From NCBI GenBank assembly GCA_032716605.1, contig CM064571.1:14932321-14996320 (forward strand): a stretch of 64,000 nucleotides of DNA. Direction: 5' to 3'. The stretch comes from Paralithodes platypus (taxonomy: Eukaryota > Arthropoda > Malacostraca > Decapoda > Lithodidae). Both the position numbers and the translations under genes were made by a program. Shown piece after piece: positions 44,368-54,650 of the stretch. Numbering within the stretch: the stretch's first letter is position 1; every line of letters begins with the position of its first letter. The notes below the pieces were generated by a model that was given only the letters and a program-made list of their open reading frames with translations, was not told the origin of the DNA and searched no databases.

Positions 44368-44816
44368 TTAACCCCTATATTACCGATGCCGTTCTTTTAA
44401 CTTTATCCTGGCTACTATTAGACGATTTGATTAACCATCTCCGACATATGACGCGATTTTGAGCCTACTGGGGATACTTTAAAGCCTTTGTTACCATCAG
44501 GGGTATTTAGAAACCTTTAGTTTAGTTACTTCAACCTCTGCAGTTGTCTTTGAGTTAGCTGTGGGCAGAACACTAATTTTGGAGAGGTAATTATCAGAGT
44601 GAGAGAACTCTATTTCTTATTGCTAATCTGGCAACCTCTGCGTCATAAATGCGTGCACGGGTTAAGTTACAAAGGGTCTGCAGTAACTATCAGGCATCCA
44701 ACTATCTCACCTAACCATTTCTACTACCGGTACCACACATCCTTCTTAGACTGCACAATAACGTCTGAATTTAGCTAGAACACAACAAACAAACGTCGCC
44801 GGTACAGAAGGGGTTA
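44368..44816. mobile_element. MITE-C copy C11, split by element F
   Basis: TTAACCCCTATATTACCGAT...GGTACAGAAGGGGTTAA. The right TTAA is shared with A24. Confidence 0.85.
44431..44665. mobile_element. TTAA element F inside C11
   Basis: TTAACCATCTCCGACATATG with ACGC nearby, and GCGTCATAAATGCGTGCACG ending GGTTAA, 235 bp. TTAA is duplicated in C11. Internal arms pair weakly. Confidence 0.65.
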
Positions 44817-45149
44817 AGGGGAGATTTCCACTTGAGGGACTTTTTTCTTGACCCCTTTCTTCCTCATGTCTAGCCCCATTGCTTTTGAGATTTTAAGACG
44901 TTTGCCCCAATAGTTTGGTGATTTTTAAGAATTTCCGCCCCATTCTGTCAATTTTAAGACCTTTCGTGCCATTTACGTGTCGATTTTATCCTGGCGAGCG
45001 ATAGCGAGCCTGTAATTTAAGAGTAATCGGCCTTCGGCCGGGACATTTTTCTACCGAAAAATGTACAAACTTATCTTGAAAGGGGGTCAAGGGGGTGAAA
45101 TTTTAAGATTGCTGGAGGAGTAGGAAACAAACTAAAAACCTTCCCTTAA
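44813..45149 (+). mobile_element. MITE-A copy A24
   Basis: Starts in C11's terminal TTAA. Hairpin CGGCC-TTC-GGCCG. Confidence 0.95.
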
Positions 45150-45253
45150 GTATAGCCAAATACACTAAGTCTAACATCTAAAATAAGTTCCATTTATCAA
45201 TAAAATACTTAATGCGGTTAAGTGTATCTTAAGTACCGGTACGTAAACTAGGC

Positions 45254-45633
45254 TTAAGGGGGGTGACCTGCTTTTTTATATCCTTTTCTCTCTTTCTCTG
45301 GCTTGTATCCATTCCGCCCCATTCAGCCTACTGTTTTAAGATATTTATCCCCATCTAGGTGTCGATTTCTTCCTGGCGAGCGATAGCGAGCCAGCATTAT
45401 ATGAAGAAATCCGGCTTCGCCGGAGATATTTTTCTATCGAAAAATGTACAAATTTAGCCTGCTGTCAAAAACATATTTAAAAATATGCTGGCTCGCTACC
45501 GCTCGCCATGAAAAAAATCGACACCTGGATGGGGATAAACGTCTTAAAACAGTAGGCTGAATGGGGCCGAATGGATACAAGCCAGAGAAAGAGAGAAAAG
45601 GAGAGAACAAAAAAACAGGTCACCCCCCCTTAA
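45254..45633 (+). mobile_element. MITE-B copy B12
   Basis: Alpha ends. First member of a three-element chain; shares its right TTAA with A25. Confidence 0.95.
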
Positions 45634-45923
45634 GGGGAGATGGGCCGTTTTTCTGGTCCCCCTTCTTCATGATATTTAGCCCCATTTGTTTTCAGATTAT
45701 AAGACGTTCGGCCCATTAGTTTGGCGATTTTAAGATCTTTCTCCCCATTTGTTGTCAATATTAAGACTTTTCGTGTCATTTAGGTGTTATTTTTTTCCTG
45801 GCGAACGATAGCGAGCCTCAAATTTAAGAGAAAGCCGGGACATTTTTCTATCGAAAAATGTACAAATTTATCTTGAAGGAGGGTCTTGTTTTTAAACTTA
45901 ATGTAGGTCTAGGGAGGATACTA

Positions 45924-45955
<32 letters not shown>

Positions 45956-46349
45956 TAATAATAATAACAATAATAATAATATAATAATAATAATATAATA
46001 ATAATAATAATAATATAATAATATAATAATAATATAATAATAATATAATAATAATAATATAATAATAATAATAATAATATATAATAATAATATAATAATA
46101 ATATAATAATATAATAATATACAGTATATAATAATAATATAATAATAATAATATAATAATAATAATAATATAATAATAATAATATAATAATAATAATATA
46201 ATAATAATAATAATAATAATAATATAATAATAATAATAATATAATAATAATAATAATAATAATAATATAATAATATAATAATTATAATAATAATAATATA
46301 ATAATAATAACAAAATAATAAGCAAATAAAACGACCCATCTCCCCTTAA
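45630..46349 (+). mobile_element. MITE-A copy A25 with expanded (TAA)n
   Basis: A' left end (TTAAGGGGAGATGGGCCG) and matching right end (CGACCCATCTCCCCTTAA). The interior carries a 390-bp TAA/TAATA tract (45926-46318), doubling its length. TTAA is shared at both ends. Confidence 0.93.
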
Positions 46350-46726
46350 GGGGGGTGACCTGTTTTTGTTCTGTCCTTTTCTATCTTTTTCTGGCTTGTA
46401 TCCAGTTGGCCCCATTCAGCCTACTGTTTTAAGACGTGTATTCCCATCCAGGTGTCAATTTTTTACTGGTGAGCGGTAGCGAGCCAGCATATTTTTTAGT
46501 TTTGTTTGACAGCAGGCTAAATTTGTAAATTTTTCGATAGAAAAATTTCTCCGGCGAAGCCGGATTTCTTCATATAATGCTCGCTCGCTATCGCTCGCCA
46601 GGAAGAAATCGACACCTAGATGGGGATAAACGTCTTAAAATAGTTGGCTGAATGGGGTCGAATGGATACAAGCCAGAGAAAGAGAGAAAAGGACATAAAT
46701 AACAAAAAGCAGGTCACCCCCCTTAA
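46346..46726 (-). mobile_element. MITE-B copy B13
   Basis: Alpha ends. Third member of the chain B12-A25-B13. Confidence 0.95.
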
Positions 46727-46789
46727 ACATATACCGGTACTATATGATATGGTACCGTACCGGTAAACTATAGTCTATTCGCTGTAAGT

Positions 46790-47515
46790 AGGCGAGATTT
46801 TTTTTTTTTTTAATTTCTCTCCTTTTCTCTCTTTCCCTGCGGTTTGTATCCATTCGGCCCCATTCAGCCAACTGTTTTAAAGGTGGGGCTCATGGGTTGA
46901 GATAACCATGGAATGATAATCGCCAAGCTGTACATAATTATCTTGCAAAATGCAATGGCACTGAAATAATTATTAACAATGGTATTAAGGATTTTGTGGA
47001 TCGTCTATACCGGGCCTGTGACGTCACAAGAGTGTAAGTCCACCATCCAGTCTAGGCTAAGGATACTGGTGTGACGTCACTATGACGTCACAGGCCCGGT
47101 ATAGACGATCCGTAAAATCCTTCATACCATTGTTAATAATTATTTCAGTGACATTGCATTTTACAGGATAATTATATGCAGGTTGGTGATTATTTTTCCA
47201 TGTTTACCTCAACCCATGAGCCCCCACCTTTAAGACATTTATCCCCATCCAGGTGTCGATTTCTTCATGGCGAGCGATACCGAGCCAGCATTGTACGGAG
47301 AAATCCAGCTTCGCCGGAGACATTTTTCTATCGAAAAATGTAAAAATTTAGCTTGCTGTCAAAACAAAAATATATATATACTGGCTCGCTACCGCTCGCT
47401 AGGAAAAGATTGACACCTGGATGGGGGTAAACGTCTTAAACAGTAGGCTGAATGGGGCCGAATGGATACAAACCAAAGAGAGAAAGAGCAAAAAAAGTGA
47501 GGTGGGCTCCCTTAA
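46790..47515 (+). mobile_element. MITE-B copy B14, split by K1
   Basis: Left terminus lost (a T-run instead). Right end beta. The sequence ACTGTTTTAAGACATTTATC is interrupted exactly at its TTAA by K1. Confidence 0.9.
46877..47233. mobile_element. Kolobok-like MITE K1 inside B14
   Basis: TTAA then AGGTGGGGCTCATGGGTTGA at the left; TCAACCCATGAGCCCCCACCT then TTAA at the right, 349 bp, with long palindromic arms including CCGGGCCTGTGACGTCA. AGGTGGG ends and TTAA target match the 1.7-kb THAP element at 52657, placing both in one family. Confidence 0.85.
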
Positions 47516-47576
47516 TTATCAGGCATTTATATACTGGTACACTAAATGCCTATACTATTTTTGCTTGATAGTGTGC

Positions 47577-47791
47577 TTAACCCTTTCATTACCGGGAACG
47601 TCTATTTCACTTGATGTTAGCTAGATTTAGACAATTTTATGAAGCTTAGGAAGGATATATGGTAGCTACAAGGATTAATTGAGAATTGTCGGTAGGTTTC
47701 TGATGGGCAGACGTCCTTCCCAGGCTGAAAAATATCGTCTAATAATTGCCAGAATATATTGAAAAGACGTCATCGGTACTGAAGGGGTTAA
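47577..47791. mobile_element. MITE-C copy C12
   Basis: TTAACCCTTTCATTACCGGG...GGTACTGAAGGGGTTAA. Confidence 0.92.
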
Positions 47792-47877
47792 TTGATTTAG
47801 CGTATTTATTGCACCACCGCTTAGGCTATAAACTGGATTAAAAAATAAGTTAAGTAAAGTTAGTGGCAAATTGTAAC

Positions 47878-48480
47878 TTAAGCTTCTTTCTTTTTCTGGA
47901 CCCCCTTCTCCCTTATGTTTAGCATTATTATTTTTGAGCTTTTAAAAAGTTCGCCCCATTAGTTTGGTGTTATTAAGACCTTTTGTCGCATTTCTTTGTC
48001 AATTTTAAGACATTTCCTGCCATTTAGGTGTCGATTTTTTTTTTTTTTTTCCTGGAGAGCGACAGCTTGCCTGCAATTGACCACTTGCGAGTTTCTGGCT
48101 ATAAGGAAGTTGGTGCCGTAAACATCGGTATTAAACAGAAATACAATAATAAAGTAGATGTCTAATGGATAAAATGTATGTTGAATTTAGTTGTATGTAT
48201 TTATAAATGTATGTTGAATTTAGTTGTATGTATTTATAAATGTATGTTGAATTTATAAATGTATGTTGAATTTAGTTGTATGTATTTATAAATGTACTAC
48301 AACCGCATTTTAGCTGGTAATTCTGCTAAATATCAATGTAAAAAAATCCAACTTCCTTATAGCCTGAAACTCGCAAGTGGACAAATTAGGAGGTACTGGG
48401 CAGTTTTCTACCGACAAATATATATATATATATTTTTTTTTGTTTTTTTTTTTTTTTTTTATCTTGGGAGTGCAAATAAT
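47878..48480 (+). mobile_element. MITE-A copy A26, split by D2
   Basis: Left part (CTGGACCCCCTTCTCCCTTA to GCCTGCAAT) and right part (TTAGGAGGTACTGGGCAG, TTTTCTACCGACAAA, T-run) enclose MITE-D copy D2. Both termini are eroded. Confidence 0.8.
48075..48385. mobile_element. MITE-D copy D2 with internal repeats
   Basis: ATTGACCACTTGCGAG...CTCGCAAGTGGACAAAT. The interior GAATTTAGTTGTATGTATTT is repeated 3-4 times (48197-48296). Confidence 0.88.
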
Positions 48481-48655
48481 ATTAATTAAATACATTTACA
48501 AGATATCAATACAAATATATTCTCCCTTCAGCGATCATACATTACCCTATCTAAATGTATTAATATTTGTTCTACTATTTTGTTAGGGGTATATTTCAAT
48601 CAATTTCGCGTACTAAACGGACTGCCACGTATGAATTGTCTACTCTACTAATTAA

Positions 48656-49193
48656 TTAAGCTACGGTACCAATAGCACTGTTGTCCTTCAATAATGGTAG
48701 AATACAATAGCGATATTGTTCTTCAGGATTTTTTTTTCTATGTGAGTGAGGGAGGCAAAACGCAGAACTGCCTATAGCGAGTGCCTCCCCCAAAGTTGAA
48801 GGAGTGACAGGGCCAAAATCAAGGGACGTTCGAGCCCAAATGCCTGGACACACGGAGTTTGAAGCAATTTAAGTCATAGGAAGAGGGAAAGACTGATTCT
48901 GGGAGAGAGTTCCAGAGCTCAGCTGTTGAATAGAAGAAAGACTGAGAGTAACGTTTCACTCTTGGGTTGGAGAGTTGCACAGAGTAGGGGTGGGATTGTG
49001 TTGCAAGACGGGTACCACGTGCCCTACGTAAAGGAGGTGGTATACACTGGGAAAGCTCTGAGGAACACGAATTATTATAGTAACAATAGAATAGCGAGAG
49101 AGATGCAACATTGCGGCGAAGAGAGAAGAATGATAGAATATAATAGCGATATTGTCCTTCAATAATGGTAGGTTATAATATCAATGTTGTCCT
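48656..49193. repeat. Unclassified insert with about 30-bp flanking repeats
   Basis: About 400 bp (48728-49130) lies between AGAATACAATAGCGATATTG (48700) and AGAATATAATAGCGATATTG (49135). The middle has GATTCTGGGAGAGAGTTCC, which I cannot assign. Frames on both strands lack recognised motifs. Confidence 0.5.
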
Positions 49194-49545
49194 TTAAGGG
49201 AGCCCACCTCGTTTTGTTCTCTCTTTCTCTCCCTCTCTCTTTGGGTTGTAACCGTTCGGCCCCACTCAGCCTACTGTTTTAAGACGTTTACCCCCATCCA
49301 GGTGTCAATATTTTCCTGGCGAGCGGTAGCGAGCCAGCATATATATATTTTTGTTTTGACAGCAAGCTAAATTTGTACATTTTTCGATAGAAAAATTTCT
49401 CCGGCGAAGCCGGATTTCTCCATACAATGCTGGCTCGCTATCACTCGCCAGAAAGAAACTGACACCTGGATGGGGATAAACATCTTAAAACAGTTGGCTG
49501 AATGGGGCCGAATGGATACAAGCCAGAGCAAGAGAGAAAAGGAGG
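49194..49545 (-). mobile_element. MITE-B copy B15, right end lost
   Basis: Left beta (TTAAGGGAGCCCACCTCG). Ends abruptly at GAGAGAAAAGGAG. Confidence 0.92.
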
Positions 49546-49807
49546 TAGGCTATACTATGAACATTGTCCGCGCCTGTGTAACTATCCCCCTCCCCTGGTA
49601 TAACTTGTCAGTGATCAGTTATCGGGAGTAGGTGTTTGATAACTCCCTCCACCATAGTATTACCTCCTTCCCACTAATTAATTGGGAGCCTCAGAGATGT
49701 TAAATATGGCCTTGGAAATGTTATATGTAGTGAGAGTAATAATTTGTGATATATAAATATATTCTGTCTCTCGCCTGCCAGTTTCTTCTTTCTGCTCTTG
49801 TGCATTA

Positions 49808-49896
49808 TCTCTCTCTCTCTCTCTAGCTCTCGCTCTCTCTCTCTCTCTTACACACACATACACAAGCACTGCCACAAAAACAAACACACTCACTTG

Positions 49897-49932
<36 letters not shown>

Positions 49933-49970
49933 CACACACATCTACTCTCTCTCTCTCTCTCCCCCCCTCC
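49808..49970. repeat. (CT)n and (CA)n microsatellites
   Basis: Alternating CT and CA runs followed by a C-run. Confidence 0.97.
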
Positions 49971-50060
49971 CCCCCCAAGAACACCCCCCTTAACCCTCTC
50001 AATGTTTGTCCACCTATTGTTCACAGTCCCTTTGTGCGAGTATTTTTATCAATAACTTTC

Positions 50061-50064
<4 letters not shown>

Positions 50065-50148
<84 letters not shown>
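50065..50148. repeat. (CT)n microsatellite
   Basis: Pure CT run of about 80 bp. Confidence 0.98.
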
Positions 50149-50151
<3 letters not shown>

Positions 50152-50361
50152 TTGTTCCCTGTCAATCCTCGCCTTGTGTTGTGTTCCCCTAGGGCGTCAA
50201 ACCGGAGAGATTTTGCTGGAAGACTTGAGAATGAATACCAGAAGAAATGCAGGCAAATTAACAAGAAATAGCATTGTTTTGACCAATGGATCACTCCCAA
50301 AGACAACATTTGAACTATAAACCATAATTTCAGCTCTACATATACAATAACAAAGACTAAG

Positions 50362-50363
<2 letters not shown>

Positions 50364-50392
<29 letters not shown>

Positions 50393-50403
50393 GGCTATTA
50401 TTA

Positions 50404-50470
<67 letters not shown>
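50364..50470. repeat. (TTA)n microsatellite
   Basis: TTA run with a GGC interruption at 50392. Confidence 0.97.
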
Positions 50471-50471
<1 letters not shown>

Positions 50472-50537
50472 GTGTTCCCCCTTTGTCCGGTTGGCTGGCT
50501 TGACAAACAGCTGTGACCTCTTTTCGGCATCTTGTTA

Positions 50538-50751
50538 TTAACCCTTTGAAGATCATGACGCGTGTTGACAGTCTATTCTGGCTATCATTAAACGATTGTG
50601 TGCAGCTTAAGAAGGAACCGTGGTAATTAATAGGTTAAAGACGGCTATCATTAAACGATTATGTGCAGCTTAAGAAGGAACCGTGGTAATTAATAGGGTA
50701 AAGACTATCTCAATCAACACCCTGACTTCCATATACTCTTCCTACTCTTAA
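50538..50751. mobile_element. MITE-C copy C13 (C' subtype), duplicated and truncated
   Basis: TTAACCCTTTGAAGATCATG at the left. A 64-bp interior block (GGCTATCATTAAACGATT...) is tandemly duplicated at about 50577-50704. The right part is missing beyond the TTAA where B16 begins. Confidence 0.85.
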
Positions 50752-51247
50752 GGGAGCCCACCTCGCCTTTTTATCTTTCTCTCCCTCTCTCTTTGGCTTG
50801 TATCCATTCGGCCCCAATCAGCCTACTGTTTTAAGACGTTTACCCCCATCCAGGTGTCAATATTTTCCTGGCGAGCGGTAACGAGCCGGCATATATATAC
50901 ATTTGTTTTGACAGCAAGCTAAATTTGTACATTTTTCAATAACAAAAATTCTCCGGCGAAGCCGGATTTCTCCATACAATGGTGGCTCGCTATCGCTTGC
51001 CAGGAATAAATCGACACCTGGATGGGGATAAACGTCTTAAAACAGTTGGCTGAATGGAGCCAAATGGATACAAGCCAAGAAAACTGAGAAAAGGAGAGAA
51101 AGATAAAAAACAAAGCCGCTCGCCAGGAAAATATTGACACCTGGATGGGGGTAAACGTCTTAAAACAGTAGGCTGAATGGGGCCAAAAGGATACAAGCCA
51201 AAGAGAGAGGGAGATAAAGAGAAACAAAGCGAGGTGGGCTCCCTTAA
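50748..51247 (-). mobile_element. MITE-B copy B16, chimera of two copies
   Basis: Left beta end and an almost complete element run to AACAAAGCCG (51118), then CTCGCCAGGAAAATATTG begins a second right arm ending in beta (GAGGTGGGCTCCCTTAA). The junction falls within the GCCGCTCGCC motif. Confidence 0.88.
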
Positions 51248-51831
51248 CCCCTTCTGTACCGGCGACGTCTGTTTAGTGTTTTCGAGCTACCGGTATTATT
51301 AGACTATTTTTGAGCAGCTTAAGAAGGATCTGAAGGGTTAAGGGGGGTGACCTGCTTTTTGTTATTTCTGTCCTTTTCTCTCTTTCTCTGGCTTGTATCC
51401 ATTCGGCCCCATTCAGCCAACTATTTTAAGACGTTTATCCCTATCTAGGTGTCGATTTCTTCCTGGCGAGCGATAGCGAGCCAGCATTATATGAAGAAAT
51501 CCGGTTTCGCCGGAGACATTTTTCTATCGAAAAATGTACAAATTTAGCCTGCTGTCTAACAAAAATTTAAAATATGCTGGCTCGCTACCGCTTACCAGTA
51601 AAAAATTGACACCTGGATGGAGATAAACGTCTTAAAACAGTAGGCTGCATGGGGCCAAATGGATACAAGCCAGAGAAAGATAGAAAAGGACAGAACAAAA
51701 CCAGGTCACCCCCCTTAAGTGAGGGAGTTCGAAGCCGGTTCCTTGCTGGAGGCCCTTTTGATACTGAATAAAATCGTCTAGTTATAACCAGAATAAAGTT
51801 ATAAGGACGTCGCCGGTACAGAAGGGGTTAA
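51244..51831. mobile_element. MITE-C copy C14, split by B17
   Basis: TTAACCCCTTCTGTACCGGC at the left, shared with B16; GGTACAGAAGGGGTTAA at the right. B17 lies in an interior TTAA. Confidence 0.9.
51338..51718 (+). mobile_element. MITE-B copy B17 inside C14
   Basis: Alpha ends on both sides; TTAA duplicated. Confidence 0.95.
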
Positions 51832-52227
51832 TCAGAGGATATATTAATTATGTATGTTTGTATATCAGATCAGATGAAGGTATTGCGGGATGATAAGCCT
51901 TTACAACGGCACCTCGTATCTACATTCTAGTTTTCCTATTTTTTCTGAAGAGTGTAGAGAGGGGAGAAGGGGTGTTGGAGAGAGAGGAAGCTGTTGGAGT
52001 GGCTTCGTTATGTGTATATCTGTGTAACCCGTCTTGATTAGGGGTTATGGGTAGGCTATCTGTCTATCTATCTATCTATTTACCCAGGCTAAGGTTACAC
52101 ATACCGTAGTACTGGGGCATAAGCTTTGATAGAAGATTCCCGCTACCCGGTACGATACCATCTTCGTTTGTATGACGATTTTTGTTTAAATTATTGCTAC
52201 CGCCAAGCGATATTAGTTACCGGTACT
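51832..52227. other. Intergenic, nothing recognised
   Basis: A short TCTA run at 52060. GATTTTTGTTTAAATTATTG with CTACCGCCA (52166) recurs at 54561, next to the B fragment, so a short flank is duplicated. Confidence 0.5.
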
Positions 52228-52411
52228 TTAACCCCTTCTGTACCGGTGATGTACTTATTATATACTGGTTATTATTAGACGATTTTCTTCAGCTTAGGAA
52301 GGACGTCTATCCATTAAAAAGCAACAAACTATCTCATTTAATCCTTTTAGCAAACACTTATCCTTCCTAAGTTTCATAAAATCGTCTAAATGTAGATGAA
52401 ATAAAATTCGC
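52228..52411. mobile_element. MITE-C copy C15, right end eroded
   Basis: TTAACCCCTTCTGTACCGGT at the left. Holds a single copy of the segment amplified at 25035-26034. Confidence 0.88.
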
Positions 52412-52860
52412 GGACTTAGCCTATTTCGAGTTATGGAAGCATATCTCCCGAAACGAATTTATGAATAGATTTGTCCATAAATCAATTACAAAACTATATA
52501 TACTTTTTATTGAAAAGCAAGTTCTACCCAAAACTCAAACCGGATAGATATAATTGCATAGAGAAAAACATAGGGTGTCCACGAATTGACCACTTGCGAG
52601 TTTCGTTCTATAAGGAAGTTGGAGTTGTAGACATCGATATTTATCAGAATTACCTGTTAAAGGTGGGTGTGCATGCTATTATTTTCCTCCACAATCATTA
52701 CCGGCAGTGTGCACTATAGCTTTTGGTGCAATATTTTCTGCTACAATGGCTTAATTATTTATATAATGGCCAAAATAGGATATGGGTGACACTTTTCTGG
52801 ATTCGGAGTTTAAGCGCTCTGATGACGTATGCCCAGGAACACAACAAGCTCTTCTGACAG

Positions 52861-53070
52861 GTGGAAATGGAGGATAGTGACAGTAGTTCCGATTCGTTTG
52901 CCAATACTGAGGGTGATAACCGTGATTATGGCGAAGTGATGAATATTGGTGGTGTCCAGGCTTATATGTATGAACCTGTAGGACGAGATCCAGCAGCAGG
53001 AGAGGAGGGAGAAGCAGCTGTGATTACCGCCCGCCTTGTTTACACTACTCGGAGCCGCGGCGGACGCTAG
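52861..53070 (+). CDS. Acidic N-terminal exon-like ORF in K2
   Basis: A 69-residue frame, MEMEDSDSSSDSFANTEG... QAYMYEPVGRDP, Ser/Asp/Glu-rich, then a basic end. The (Q)AYMYEP motif resembles the N-terminal (P)YxFEP motif of transposon-associated P2X7-C-like proteins, a weak inference. It could be a captured first exon or chance. Confidence 0.4.
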   Translation: MEMEDSDSSSDSFANTEGDNRDYGEVMNIGGVQAYMYEPVGRDPAAGEEGEAAVITARLVYTTRSRGGR

Positions 53071-53394
53071 CGATCATGTCCCCGTCTATTTTGACTGCAT
53101 TTGGATACAATAATGAAAGTCCGCCCCTCACGCCTCCATGACTTATTGTCATCATATACATTGCCAACAGGGTCCAAATAACAGAAAAAATCGCCGTCAA
53201 AATAGACGGGAACTTAACCGCGGCGACCGATTTTTTTTTTTTTAGCCTAGTTGCTAGTAGTTGAATTTCAGCCAATAAATTTCTTTAGCCTAGGTTAGGC
53301 CTATATCCATCGACGCTGACTGTATAATTTGGGCTAAGCTTAAGTTAGCCCATATTATCCACTCTCCTGACTCCTGAAATTGACAAGCACGTAT

Positions 53395-53825
53395 GGGTGG
53401 GAGGGTGGTTTGGGGGATGGTGGGGGGAAGGTAGAAGGGTAATTGACTCGTGTTACAAATATGGAGCCGATTGGTGAGGTAGTTTCGCCACCACGGATTT
53501 TCATTATTTTATGTGATGATCTACGGATAGGCTGGAAGTGGGTGGTGGGAGGAAGTTGGGGTTGTGGTGGGGGGAAGACAGAAGGGTAGGGGACTTGTCA
53601 CACAAATATGGAATAATGAAACCAATTGATGCAGTCGTTTCGCCGCCACATATTTTCCTTTCTTTCCTTTGTGATGGCCTGATGCGGCGACCCATGGTCG
53701 GCGAGTGGATTGGGGGAGGGGGTTGGGGTGGTGGTAGCAAGAAGCCAGAAGGGTAAGGTACATGTGGTAGAAATATGAAAGCTATAGGTGCAGTCGTTTC
53801 GCTGCTACGATTTTTTTCGGCGAGT
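53395..53825. repeat. Three imperfect 120- to 160-bp repeats in K2
   Basis: Three copies, each a GGTGGG-rich block, AGAAGGGTA, a variable link, ACAAATATG or AGAAATATG, and GTAGTTTCGCC / GTCGTTTCGC, starting near 53395, 53535 and 53695. A hairpin GTCCGTATATATACGGAC follows at 53825-53842. Confidence 0.75.
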
Positions 53826-53881
53826 CCGTATATATACGGACCTGGCACTGGGCGTGACAAGACCCCAGTCCGTATAGGCAA

Positions 53882-54115
53882 TCAGCGGGTGCATCTAGCC
53901 ATACCCATACTCCACCGCACTTTATTGTCAAAGCATTCATCACGAAAATGTCCATTGCATATGAAGCTTGTTTTGGGCTTTGCCTCCCACACTCTGGTTC
54001 TTTGTATAAACTTCACCCATTTGTTACAATGGTATGGATCACTTGGACACTTGTGTAGTGCTATGTTTGGTCCAGGGATGTTGCTACACCCGAAAACAGC
54101 ACACCTATTCACCAT
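53882..54115 (-). pseudogene. THAP zinc-finger exon of K2
   Basis: A 77-residue frame starting MVNRCAVFGC, with C5, C10, C53 and H56 in the C2CH spacing of THAP domains, and the WVKFIQRTRVW and ICNGHF motifs. THAP fingers bind transposon ends in P-element and Kolobok transposases. The DDE catalytic region is absent from the 1.7-kb element, and the conserved AVPTxF tail is missing, so this is a remnant or separate exon. Confidence 0.8.
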
Positions 54116-54614
54116 TGTTGCTATACTTGCTGATGTTTACTTCCCAAATGTTTGCCTGGGCCTACGTCACATCCTCACGTGAGTACTAGTTGCAAGGGGT
54201 CGCAATTAAATATCTATTTTTGATTTGTTCTCTAATATTGAAGATTAGTTTTGACAAAGGAGTAGTCAGGTTGATTACTGGAGAGCTAAACATCTCTTTA
54301 AATACATTATAAATTAATTTTAATTTCGCATGCCCCACCACCTTTAACATACTGTTGTAGTACATTTATAAATACGTAAAACCCAATTCAACATATTTGT
54401 TATCCATTAGAAACCTACATTATTATTGTATATCTGTTTAATATCGATGTTTATGGTTCCAACTTCCTTATAGAACGAAATTCGCAAGTCGGCAATTCTC
54501 TTGAGTGGGTTAGAGACTACGGTATCCGAGTGTACCGTACCATCTTCGTTTGTATGACGATTTTGTTTTAAATTATTGCTACCGCCAGTCGATATTAGTT
54601 ACCGTACCGGTACT

Positions 54615-54650
54615 TTAAGGGGGGTGACCTGCTTTTTGTTATTTCACTCA
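54615..54650 (-). mobile_element. MITE-B alpha-end fragment
   Basis: TTAAGGGGGGTGACCTGC and TTTTTGTTATTTC only; then unrelated sequence. Confidence 0.8.

Larger units (their letters stand above)
52657..54347. mobile_element. Kolobok-like TTAA element K2 (1.7 kb)
   Basis: TTAA target copies at 52657 and 54344 bound an insert with ends AGGTGGGTGTGCATGC and GCATGCCCCACCACCT. It encodes a THAP exon (minus strand) and an acidic frame (plus strand). TTAA target plus THAP is the Kolobok signature; here no full transposase survives. Confidence 0.8.
52584..54497. mobile_element. MITE-D copy D3, split by K2
   Basis: Left arm 52584-52660 (AATTGACCACTTGCGAG), right arm 54344-54497 (ATTCGCAAGTCGGCAATT). 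The arms rejoin into a normal MITE-D if K2 is removed. Confidence 0.88.

Noticed and set aside
45848..46415. Two 163-164 residue Ile/Leu/Tyr-rich frames resembling membrane proteins
   Set aside because: They translate the TAA microsatellite inside A25.
53504..53881. 125-residue Pro-rich minus frame next to the THAP exon
   Set aside because: It follows the GGTGGG-rich repeats of K2; I could not link it by a clear splice site to the THAP exon, so I did not call it a second exon.
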